Positions 1 through 6,260 of a stretch of DNA of 6,260 bases are shown here, piece by piece. This DNA is from an uncultured Opitutia bacterium (lineage in GTDB: Bacteria; Verrucomicrobiota; Verrucomicrobiia; Opitutales; UBA953). A model generated the notes under the pieces. The model had not been told where the DNA came from. It searched no databases and was given only the letters and a program-made list of their open reading frames with translations. Made by a program: the position numbers and the translations under genes. Position 1 is the first letter of the stretch. Each line of letters starts with the position of its first letter. Where the stretch lies: the NCBI GenBank assembly GCA_903868455.1, contig CAIPVK010000073.1, positions 1-6,260 of the forward strand, read 5' to 3'.

Positions 1-352
1 CGAGTAGGTGCTTCACCCCGACGGCGCCGACGAAGGGCGGCAGGATCATCGGGGCGAGCAGGGCGGGCGCGAGCAGGCGGCGGAGAGGGAAGGCGTGGCG
101 GTGGTTGAGGACCGCGAGCGGCAGGGCGACGCAGGTGGCGGCGGCGGTCGTCGCCGCGCCGATGAGGAGGGAGTTGAGCAGGCCTTCGCGGTAGACGGGG
201 TCGCCGAGGATAGCCCCCACGTAGTCGAGCGTCATCCCGCCGCCCGGCGCGCGGAAGGCCTCCTGGAGGACGGAGACGGCGGGGTAGACGAAGCCGGCGG
301 CCATGCAGGCCGAGACGGCGACGAGGAGAATCCAGGCGGTGCGGCGGTCCAT
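1..352 (-). CDS. ABC transporter permease, N-terminal 117 residues (gene continues beyond window)
   Basis: The frame starts at the ATG at 352-350, 4 bp after the binding protein stop, and runs open through position 1, so the 3' end is outside. The translation begins MDRRTAWILLVAVSACMAAG. Three membrane segments are visible: about residues 6-28, 58-82 (SLLIGAATTAAATCVALPLAVL) and 93-117 (APMILPPFVGAVGVKHLL). The NSLLIGAATT motif, followed by a helix ending in PLAVL and then PMILPPFVGA, is typical of the BPD-transporter permease domain in the ferric/spermidine/thiamine group. The protein would form the inner-membrane channel for the ATPase and binding protein encoded just before it. Ferric-type permeases are often double-length, with two permease domains in one chain; whether this one is cannot be seen here. 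No good ribosome site precedes the start (GCGCTGAGACC), so coupling to the binding protein is likely. Confidence 0.88.
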   Translation of the reverse strand, partial: MDRRTAWILLVAVSACMAAGFVYPAVSVLQEAFRAPGGGMTLDYVGAILGDPVYREGLLNSLLIGAATTAAATCVALPLAVLNHRHAFPLRRLLAPALLAPMILPPFVGAVGVKHLL

Positions 353-356
353 GGTC

Positions 357-1835
357 TCAGCGCTGGGCGCGGCGGGCGCGGGCGAGCTCGGCCGCGCGGC
401 GGTAGTTGGCCCGGAAGCCGTCGGCCAGCTCGCGCATGCGCGCGGCGACGACCAGCGGGTCGCGGGAATCGAGGGCGGGGTCGCCCTTGCCGCCGTCGCG
501 GTAGGGCAGGGTGGAGACGTCCGCCATCGCCGCCATCGCGTCGGCGGGCAGTCCGGCGGCGACGACCTCCTCCCACGCGGCGACGAGCTCCTCGTGGGTG
601 TCGATGCAGAGGACGCGCACCATGCGGCGCAGCGAGCCGAAGGCGGCGGCCGTCAGCTCCGGCCGGTAGGTCAGGGCCGAGCCCATCGCGTAGGGGTTGT
701 CGCGCGCGGCGGGGCCGAGGTCGCCGACATACGCGTCGCGGCGCACGGGCGGGCGGTGCAGGACGCGCCAGCGCGGGCCTCCCGGCGTCCCGGGCTCGGC
801 GTGCCAGAGGCGCTGGCCTTCCGGGCTCAGCGTGAAGGCGACGAACGCGTGCGCGAGCTCGGGCTCGGGCGCGCCGCGCAGGACGGCAATCGGGTCGCCG
901 CTCACGGTCGTGCCGCCCTCGGCCGCGCGCCAGGCTAGGCGGTCGCCGGAGCGGTTCGCCGTGTCGGCGTAGGTGCGGCCGTAGAAGTCGATGCACATGC
1001 CGGCCACGGCGTTGCCGAGCGCGACGTCTTGGGGAATCTTGCCCGCGTTGTCCGTGAAGTAGCGCGCGTTGGCGGCGAGGCGCTGGATGAGGCGCAGCCC
1101 CTCGGCCCAGCCACGGGCGAGGCGCTCGCGCTCGGGCAGGTGGGCGAGGGCGGGATCGGCGAGGGCGGCCTGCATCTCGGCCTGCACGAGGAGCTCGAAG
1201 GCGCGCGCCACCGAGCCGCTCTTCGTCGGGTCGGCGAGGGCGAGGCCGCCGCGGAGCGAGGGGTGGGTGAGGTCGCGCCAGCCGCGGGGCTCGGGCAGCC
1301 CGAGCGCGTTCCAGCGGCCGGGGTTGTGGCAGATGCCGAAGAGGGAGACGCAGGTCGCGACCCAGGTGCCCTTCTCGGCGACGTAGCGCTCGCCGGTGAA
1401 GGTCGCGGGGATGGGCCCGCCCGGGGTGAACCACTCGGGGCGCTCGTCGAGCGCGCGCAGGCGCTGGAGCCGCCCGAGCTTGTCCTGCGCCTCGAAGTCG
1501 GGCGCGCCGCCTCCGAAGAGCAGGTCGATGCCGACGCCCGCCCGGCCCTCCTCCTCGGCCGCCTTGTAGCCAGCGTCGAGCACCATGCGGATCTCGGAGG
1601 TCCCGCCCGGCGAGCGCCAGTCGACGTAGACGGCCTCGCCCTTGCGGGCCTGCCAGTCGCGGGCGAAGGCCTCGGCGAACTCCCGGCGGATGGACTCGCC
1701 GTGCGGTGTCAGGATGACGAGGCGGCGCGCGCCGCCCGCAGGCAGCTGGGTGGTGTCCTCGCGCAGCGCGAGGGGAAGGGCGACGAGCAGGGCGAGCAGC
1801 CCGGCGACGCCGAGGATGGCGCGTCCCTGGGTCAT
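357..1835 (-). CDS. Periplasmic solute-binding protein of an ABC importer, ferric-ion type
   Basis: This 492-residue protein should capture the substrate outside the inner membrane and deliver it to the permease. The N-terminus has a hydrophobic stretch at about residues 6-24 (ILGVAGLLALLVALPLAL) that acts as a signal peptide or membrane anchor; there is no lipobox cysteine. The mature part starts with RRLVILTPHGESIRREF (37-53), a typical first strand of iron-class binding proteins. Further hallmarks are WRSPGGTSEIR (73-83), the substrate-loop-like ADPTKSGSVARAF (201-213), CIDFYGRTY (281-289) and FTLSPEGQRLW (334-344). At 492 residues it is longer than classic FbpA proteins of roughly 330; the extra length includes a C-terminal part from about 380 onward. 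The ATG at 1835 is chosen because the signal sequence follows directly and it overlaps the ATPase stop; the longer frame to 2042 adds 69 arginine-rich residues with no signal. Ferric iron is the likely but unproven substrate. Confidence 0.9.
   Translation of the reverse strand: MTQGRAILGVAGLLALLVALPLALREDTTQLPAGGARRLVILTPHGESIRREFAEAFARDWQARKGEAVYVDWRSPGGTSEIRMVLDAGYKAAEEEGRAGVGIDLLFGGGAPDFEAQDKLGRLQRLRALDERPEWFTPGGPIPATFTGERYVAEKGTWVATCVSLFGICHNPGRWNALGLPEPRGWRDLTHPSLRGGLALADPTKSGSVARAFELLVQAEMQAALADPALAHLPERERLARGWAEGLRLIQRLAANARYFTDNAGKIPQDVALGNAVAGMCIDFYGRTYADTANRSGDRLAWRAAEGGTTVSGDPIAVLRGAPEPELAHAFVAFTLSPEGQRLWHAEPGTPGGPRWRVLHRPPVRRDAYVGDLGPAARDNPYAMGSALTYRPELTAAAFGSLRRMVRVLCIDTHEELVAAWEEVVAAGLPADAMAAMADVSTLPYRDGGKGDPALDSRDPLVVAARMRELADGFRANYRRAAELARARRAQR
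1832..1835 (-). promoter_or_regulatory. ATGA stop/start overlap coupling ATPase and binding protein genes
   Basis: On the minus strand the ATG of the binding protein (1835-1833) shares bases with the TGA of the ATPase (1834-1832). No Shine-Dalgarno sequence precedes it (GTCGTCCTGCCCGCCGC). The arrangement suggests that ribosomes ending the ATPase restart on the binding protein. This is direct sequence evidence for co-transcription and an inference for translational coupling. Confidence 0.7.
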
Positions 1836-2902
1836 GCGGCGGGCAGGACGACGGCGTCGGCGGCGTCGGCCGCGAGGCCGACCTCGCTCCCGACGGCCGC
1901 GGGGCCCTCGGGGTTGAGGCGCAGCACCTGGAGCTCGCCGAGCGCGGTGGCGACGGTCAGCTGGGCGCGCTGGCCGAGGTAGACCTGGTCGAGGATCTTG
2001 CCGCGCACCGCGCCAGGCGCGTCGGGCGCAACGACCCTCCACCCTTCGGGGCGGACGGACACCTGGGCCGCTTCGCCGGCGGCGGGTCGCCAGCCGGCGG
2101 CGCCGGGCGAGACGGCGAGGACGCCCGCGGCCGTGCGCACGGCGAGTCCGCCGGCCTCGGCCACGCCGGCCACGAGGTTCGTCTCGCCGATGAAGCGGGC
2201 GACGTGCGCGTTGTCGGGCCGGCGGTAGACCTGCTCTGGCGTGCCCACCTGGGCGAGTCGCCCGCGGTGGAGCACCGCCATGCGGTCGGCCATGGCGAGG
2301 GCCTCCTCCTGGTCGTGCGTGACGTAGATGGCGGTCAGGCCGTTGGCCTTGACGATGCGGCGGATCTCGCGGCGCATCTCGACGCGCAGCTGGGCGTCGA
2401 GGTTGGAGAGGGGCTCGTCGAGCAGGAGCACGCGCGGGCGCACCACGAGGGCGCGCGCCAGGGCCACGCGCTGCTGCTGGCCGCCGGAGAGCTGGTCAAT
2501 GCCGCGGCCTGCCAGCGCCGACATGCGGACGCCCTCCAGCGCCTCGGCCACCCGGCGGCGGATCTCCGCGGCGGGCACCTTTCGCTCCTCGAGGCCGAAG
2601 GCGACGTTCTGCTCCACCGTCAGGTGGGGCCACAGCGCGTAGCTCTGGAAGACCATCGCGGCCTCGCGCAGGTGCGGGGGCAGGCGGGTGACGTCGCGGT
2701 CGCCGAAGCGGATGGCTCCCGAGGTGGGCGTCTCCAGCCCCGCGATGCAGCGCAGCAACGTCGTCTTGCCGCAGCCCGAGGCGCCGAGCAGGAAGAAGAG
2801 CTCGCCGGCCTCGACGCGCAGGTCGATGCCGTCGAGGGCGACATGGGGGGCGGGCTCGGCGGGGAAGACCTTGCGGACGGCCTCGGCGGTCAGGGCTTGC
2901 AT
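1832..2902 (-). CDS. ABC transporter ATP-binding protein, ferric iron/polyamine importer type (FbpC/PotA-like)
   Basis: This 356-residue cytoplasmic ATPase would power the importer made with the next two genes. All nucleotide-binding motifs are intact: Walker [10 protein letters not shown] at 40-48, Q-loop Gln86 in [11 protein letters not shown], signature LSGGQ at 138-142, Walker B VLLLDEP at 158-164, D-loop SNLD at 166-169, and H-loop His196 in [11 protein letters not shown]-terminal region from about residue 278 ([10 protein letters not shown]…) fits the TOBE domain of this class. Length is normal for FbpC/PotA/MalK relatives. I chose the ATG at 2902 because the first beta strand ([11 protein letters not shown]) follows at once. 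The alternative ATG at 2944 would add 14 uncharacteristic residues and overlap the end of the cassette gene. The stop overlaps the next gene's start as ATGA. The ABC importer ATPase call is nearly certain; the substrate class is inferred from family resemblance and neighbours. Confidence 0.95.
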   Translation of the reverse strand: MQALTAEAVRKVFPAEPAPHVALDGIDLRVEAGELFFLLGASGCGKTTLLRCIAGLETPTSGAIRFGDRDVTRLPPHLREAAMVFQSYALWPHLTVEQNVAFGLEERKVPAAEIRRRVAEALEGVRMSALAGRGIDQLSGGQQQRVALARALVVRPRVLLLDEPLSNLDAQLRVEMRREIRRIVKANGLTAIYVTHDQEEALAMADRMAVLHRGRLAQVGTPEQVYRRPDNAHVARFIGETNLVAGVAEAGGLAVRTAAGVLAVSPGAAGWRPAAGEAAQVSVRPEGWRVVAPDAPGAVRGKILDQVYLGQRAQLTVATALGELQVLRLNPEGPAAVGSEVGLAADAADAVVLPAA

Positions 2903-2924
2903 GGTGGGGTGAGGGGGTTGTCGC
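2903..2924 (-). other. 22-bp gap between cassette gene and ABC transporter operon
   Basis: This is the longest non-coding interval in the window. Read on the minus strand it is pyrimidine-rich (CAACCCCCTCACCCCACC just before the ATG). It holds no Shine-Dalgarno sequence, no inverted repeat and no T-run that would make an intrinsic terminator. Any promoter for the transporter genes would have to lie inside the 3' end of the cassette gene; otherwise the two units are co-transcribed. Confidence 0.6.
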
Positions 2925-5900
2925 TCAAATCTGGTCGGGCGCAAGCCAGCGCGCGGAGACGACCTTAAAGCGGCGTCCGAGCGCGCGGTTGACCGCGAGC
3001 AGGTTGGGGTCGGTCAGGCGGGTCTCCGGCGCGTTGCGCGGGTCGATGAAGTCGGGCACGCGCTGGACCACGAGCTCGAGGACGGCGGTGGTCGGCCGGG
3101 ACCCGGCCTCGGCCAGCGTGGCGCCGTCGCCTGCGGCGCGGATGACGAAGGTGTCCGAGCGGCTCGCGAGCGCGGGTCCGAGCGCCTGGAGCAGGTCGGC
3201 CTGGAAGAGGCAGCCCGGCGCTCCGAGGCCGTTGTGCGCGCGGTTGGCGGACGTCGCGCTGTAGGTGTCGGTCGCGTCCGGCGCGGGGATCTCGACGTTC
3301 CGGAGGAAGTAGCCGATGGGCATCCCCGTGCGGCTACCCTGGCCACCAGAGGCCAGACCGGGCGTGACGTAGGTCCAGTTGTGCGAGACGGCGGCGACGA
3401 TGCCGGCGGCGCCGGTCGGAGCGGCGGCGATGGCGTTGGAGCCGAGCGCCTTGTCGGCCCGGCCGATGGCCGACTCGAGCGTGCCCGAGCCGAAGGTCCA
3501 GAAGTACTTCTTCGCCGCGGCGGAGAGCGTGCTCGGCGTCTCGGCGGCGTCGCTGCGGATTTGGTAGAGCGAGCGCCCGATGTGGGCGCCGGCCTGCTTG
3601 GTCGGCCCGAGGTAGCGGTTGACGAACTCGGTCAGGCCGAGGAAGGGCGTGCCCGGCTCGAGCGCGGCGGGGAAGCCGCGGAAGCGCCGCGGGCCGGAGG
3701 CGCCGGGCGGCGTCGCGGGCGGGTATTCCTGGTCGCGCTCGGTGCGCTGGTGGAAGCGCGCGCGGGCCTTGATCTCGTCGACGATGCCCTGGGCGAGGGC
3801 GCGGAGCTGGGCCTCGGTGAGGCTGACGAAGCCGTTCCAGTAGGAGGCGGCCGTCAGGTTGCGCGCGGCCGCCTGCTGGCTCGCCGTGCCGATGACGCGG
3901 GGGAAGCGGTAGCCGTCCGACCCCGCCGCGGCCGAGCCGAGGCCGATCGAGCGCACGGAGGCGAGCAGGCCGGTCCAGGCCTCGACCGAGGTCGAGTTCA
4001 CGTTGAACGCGCCGTCGTTGAGCAGGAAGGAGGCGAGGCGGCGGTGGCCGTTGGGCGCCTGGCCGGCGGCGGTCGGCGTGTGGAAGCCGGTGGCGGCGAA
4101 GACGGTGTCGGGCGCGGGCTGGCCGGCGGGCCGATGGAGGCGGAGCCTCGGGTTGGCGAGCGTCCCCGTGCCGTCCGCGAAGGCGTCGAGGATCTCCTGC
4201 GTCGTGCTGAGGCGGACGCTCGCGTAGGCGCCGCTGCGTCCGGAGGCCTTGAGGCGGGGCGCCGCGCCGGAGAAATAGAAGCTGTCCCACAGCGCGTGGT
4301 TCATCAGGTACGCCATGTCGGGCATGGTGTGCCCGCCGCGTCGCGAGGTGGGATTCGGGTCGATGCTGTGCACCCAGGCCTTGTCCTTCGGCACGCCGAC
4401 GTTGGCGAAGGAGTTGCCGACGGTGTGGTAGGGCGACCAGGCCCAGACGCTCACGTTGGCGTGCATCAGCTGGCCGAGCGAGACGGGCGGCGTCATCGGC
4501 ACGTCGACGTGCGTCACCGAGGTGCTGCCGCCGGGGCCGTGCGAGGCGCCGCCGAAGCCGCCCCGGCCGTCGGCCGAGCCGGCGTCGGTCTGCAGGAGCC
4601 CGCTCCAGGAGAGGTTCGCGCCGTTGAGCCCGAGCTCGTCGCCGCTGAAGAACTGGGTCCGCAGGTTGGGGTTGCCGATCGAGGTCGACATCTCGGCGAG
4701 GGTCGTGCCGCTGCCGTCGACGAACTTGTGCCCCGGCGAGCCGTTGGTCTGCGAGAGGGGGTTGCAGTAGACCCAGTTGGGGTGGGCGGCGGGCGTGGGG
4801 TTGGCCTGGGCCGCCGACCAGCTGAGCACGGCGCGGTTGTAGCTCGTGCGGCGCGCGGTGTCGGCGACGCGCATCTGGGAGTCGATCACGCCGATGACGC
4901 TCGGCGGCTTCCCCGGCTCGGCGAAGTCGCGGATGTTCGCCATCGGGCCGATCGTGACGGGGAGGGACTGGGATCCCGGGTCGCCGAAGAAGAGGTTCCC
5001 GTCGGCGTTGAAGTTGCCGAGGTTGACCATCGTCGCGAGGCTGGCGCGCGAGGACGACTTGCGGGCGCCCAGCACCTCGTGGAGCGAGGACGGCAGGTCG
5101 CCCACCGCGTCGCCGGCCCGGCTCTGGCGCCGGAAGGAGCTCAGGTAGAGCCAGTGGCGCCAGTACATGTCCTCGGCGTTGAACCAGGTCTCGATGGTGT
5201 CGCCGTTGGGCAGGGCCGCGCTCCTGCCCGGCGCGAGGAACTTGGAGTTCTGCGCGGTGGTGCCGTGGTTGGGGTTGCCGGCGCTCGAGAGCGCGTAGGT
5301 GACGAGGTCGGTGTGGAAGCCGCCCGTGATGTAGAAGCCGGGCGTGAGGCGGAGCAGGTTGCCCGACGCGCCCGCGATGTCGGTCGAGGAGAGCGAGTCC
5401 TTGGACGAGAGCACCACGGTCTCGCCGGGGGCGAGCGTGATCTCGGGAATCAGCGCGCTGAAGTTCTCGTCGTTGACGTTGGTCGAGCCGGCGCGGATGC
5501 CGAAGGCGTAATCGAGGCGCGTGCCGCGCGTCTCCATCGTCGGGTTGAGCGGGTCGTTGCCGGCGTGCGTCTTGAGCAGGACCTTCAGGTCGTAGAAGCC
5601 GGAGAAGCTCAGGCGCGCGGCGTGGCCGAGGGTGCGCGCGTCGGTCTCGTTGGACGGCGCGCGCAGGCGCAAGGCGACGTTGTACGGGTTGTGCAGGGCG
5701 ATGACGGGCGTGCAGAACAGCTTGAGCCGGTAGTCCGAGCCGTCGGCCACGCGCTTGAAGGACATCACCAGCGAGAGGCGGTGCAGGGTCGGCATGTAGG
5801 CGCCGCGCGCCGCCCGCGGCTGGTAGAGGAAGGCCTTGGTCCCGTTCAGCACGCCCATGGGATCCGGCGTGTCGCCGAAGCCGTTCTGCGCGTCGCCGGC

Positions 5901-6260
5901 GGCGCCGCCGTTCGACCAGTAGGCGTTCTCGAGGTCGTAGCGGCTGAAGGGGTCGACCGAGGGGTTGGGGCGGTAGCCGCCGCGGACGTAGTGGTCGACG
6001 TTGGGGTAGAAGGCGCGCGCGTCGAGGCGGGGCGAGCCCGAGACCCAGTCGAGCTCCTTGTAGAGCCGGTAGTAGTCGCGCACCAGGTGCCAGAGCGGGC
6101 CGACGAGGCGTCGCGGCCGGTTGAAGGGCGCCTCGAGGTTGAAGTTGGGGAGCGTCAGCGGGTCCTTGAGCGCCTGGCCCATCTCGTCCTCGCGCAGGAA
6201 GACCGGCGCCCAGGCCTTGTAGCGCCCGCCGGTCGTGGTGATGTCGCGCCCGGGGTTGTC
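2925..6260 (-). CDS. Verru_Chthon cassette protein A-like large protein, 5' end beyond window
   Basis: The frame is open from the window edge to a TGA at 2927-2925, giving 1,111 visible residues. The first in-frame ATG (6182) is not a credible start: the 26 codons before it are open and read like the same conserved region (…WAPVFLRED). Counting from that Met, the visible hallmarks are an aromatic stretch (WHLVRDYYRLYKELDW) near residues 32-47, HNPYNV near 164-169, a Gly/Ser-rich linker near 531-555, LNDGAFNVNSTSVEAW at 721-736, and a C-terminal QADLLQALGP…SRSDTFVIRA…VVQRVPDFIDP block ending shortly before the stop. From memory these match the Verru_Chthon cassette protein A family, which occurs in Verrucomicrobiota beside prepilin-like cassette proteins B, C and D. 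Its biochemical role is unknown. I see no membrane segment or enzyme motif in the visible part; any N-terminal hydrophobic anchor would lie outside. Only three cysteines are visible. The family call is recognition from memory, not a search. Confidence 0.85.
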   Translation of the reverse strand, partial: DNPGRDITTTGGRYKAWAPVFLREDEMGQALKDPLTLPNFNLEAPFNRPRRLVGPLWHLVRDYYRLYKELDWVSGSPRLDARAFYPNVDHYVRGGYRPNPSVDPFSRYDLENAYWSNGGAAGDAQNGFGDTPDPMGVLNGTKAFLYQPRAARGAYMPTLHRLSLVMSFKRVADGSDYRLKLFCTPVIALHNPYNVALRLRAPSNETDARTLGHAARLSFSGFYDLKVLLKTHAGNDPLNPTMETRGTRLDYAFGIRAGSTNVNDENFSALIPEITLAPGETVVLSSKDSLSSTDIAGASGNLLRLTPGFYITGGFHTDLVTYALSSAGNPNHGTTAQNSKFLAPGRSAALPNGDTIETWFNAEDMYWRHWLYLSSFRRQSRAGDAVGDLPSSLHEVLGARKSSSRASLATMVNLGNFNADGNLFFGDPGSQSLPVTIGPMANIRDFAEPGKPPSVIGVIDSQMRVADTARRTSYNRAVLSWSAAQANPTPAAHPNWVYCNPLSQTNGSPGHKFVDGSGTTLAEMSTSIGNPNLRTQFFSGDELGLNGANLSWSGLLQTDAGSADGRGGFGGASHGPGGSTSVTHVDVPMTPPVSLGQLMHANVSVWAWSPYHTVGNSFANVGVPKDKAWVHSIDPNPTSRRGGHTMPDMAYLMNHALWDSFYFSGAAPRLKASGRSGAYASVRLSTTQEILDAFADGTGTLANPRLRLHRPAGQPAPDTVFAATGFHTPTAAGQAPNGHRRLASFLLNDGAFNVNSTSVEAWTGLLASVRSIGLGSAAAGSDGYRFPRVIGTASQQAAARNLTAASYWNGFVSLTEAQLRALAQGIVDEIKARARFHQRTERDQEYPPATPPGASGPRRFRGFPAALEPGTPFLGLTEFVNRYLGPTKQAGAHIGRSLYQIRSDAAETPSTLSAAAKKYFWTFGSGTLESAIGRADKALGSNAIAAAPTGAAGIVAAVSHNWTYVTPGLASGGQGSRTGMPIGYFLRNVEIPAPDATDTYSATSANRAHNGLGAPGCLFQADLLQALGPALASRSDTFVIRAAGDGATLAEAGSRPTTAVLELVVQRVPDFIDPRNAPETRLTDPNLLAVNRALGRRFKVVSARWLAPDQI

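Noticed and set aside
232..1434. 400-codon minus-strand frame overlapping the binding protein
   Set aside because: It is an out-of-frame reading of the binding protein gene; its product is almost all Arg, Pro and Ala with no domain.
1852..1869. Tandem 9-bp repeat CGGCGTCGG x2
   Set aside because: It encodes the Ala-Asp repeat near the ATPase C-terminus and is only two copies; best explained by codon bias and protein composition.
1836..2042. Upstream start at 2042 for the binding protein
   Set aside because: It would add 69 arginine-rich residues ahead of a good signal sequence and overlap the ATPase C-terminal domain by about 200 bp.
2903..2944. Upstream start at 2944 for the ATPase
   Set aside because: It adds 14 residues unlike the family's N-terminus and overlaps the end of the cassette gene; the ATG at 2902 sits directly before the first conserved strand.
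303..2968. Long plus-strand open frames (303-938, 1029-1982, 2204-2968) opposite the transporter genes
   Set aside because: They are antisense shadows of clearly conserved minus-strand genes. Their translations are low-complexity (Ala/Gly/Arg-rich) without recognisable domains, as expected in very GC-rich DNA where stop codons are rare.
2903..3000. A Fur-type operator ahead of the putative iron transporter
   Set aside because: I looked for an AT-rich palindrome of the GATAATGATAATCATTATC kind before the ATPase gene and found none; the region is GC-rich coding sequence plus a pyrimidine-rich gap.
3334..4290. 318-codon minus-strand frame inside the cassette gene
   Set aside because: It is an Arg/Pro-rich out-of-frame reading of the cassette protein, whose own frame carries the conserved motifs.
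4313..4328. Small inverted repeat CCATG-TCGGG-CATGG
   Set aside because: The arms are only 5 bp, lie deep inside the cassette gene, and encode ordinary residues; chance is likely.

Overview
The window is very GC-rich and almost completely coding. All four genes I accept lie on the minus strand, so transcription runs from position 6260 towards position 1. The best clue to the organism is the first gene (6260 to 2925). It closely resembles the 'Verru_Chthon cassette protein A' family, which to my knowledge is confined to Verrucomicrobiota. The GC content would suit an Opitutae-like or similar high-GC lineage, but that finer placement is inference.

Layout in order of transcription: (1) A very large Verru_Chthon cassette protein A-like gene. 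Its reading frame stays open to the window edge, so its true start and N-terminal region lie outside. (2) After a 22-bp gap, an ABC transporter ATPase (2902 to 1832) of the ferric iron/polyamine/sugar class with a complete set of nucleotide-binding motifs. (3) Overlapping it by an ATGA, a periplasmic solute-binding protein (1835 to 357). (4) After 4 bp, the first 117 residues of an inner-membrane permease (352 to beyond position 1). Genes 2 to 4 form one binding-protein-dependent importer, most like the ferric-ion (Fbp/Afu) type. Its substrate cannot be fixed from sequence alone.

The three transporter genes are so tightly packed that they must be one transcription unit with probable translational coupling. 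None of their three starts has a recognisable Shine-Dalgarno sequence. The cassette gene is so close upstream, with no visible terminator or promoter between, that read-through from the cassette into the transporter is possible. I see no RNA genes, mobile elements, CRISPR arrays or long intergenic stretches. The longest non-coding interval is the 22 bp at 2903-2924. The most novel element is the cassette protein, a large conserved protein of unknown function that in this phylum typically accompanies prepilin-like proteins.
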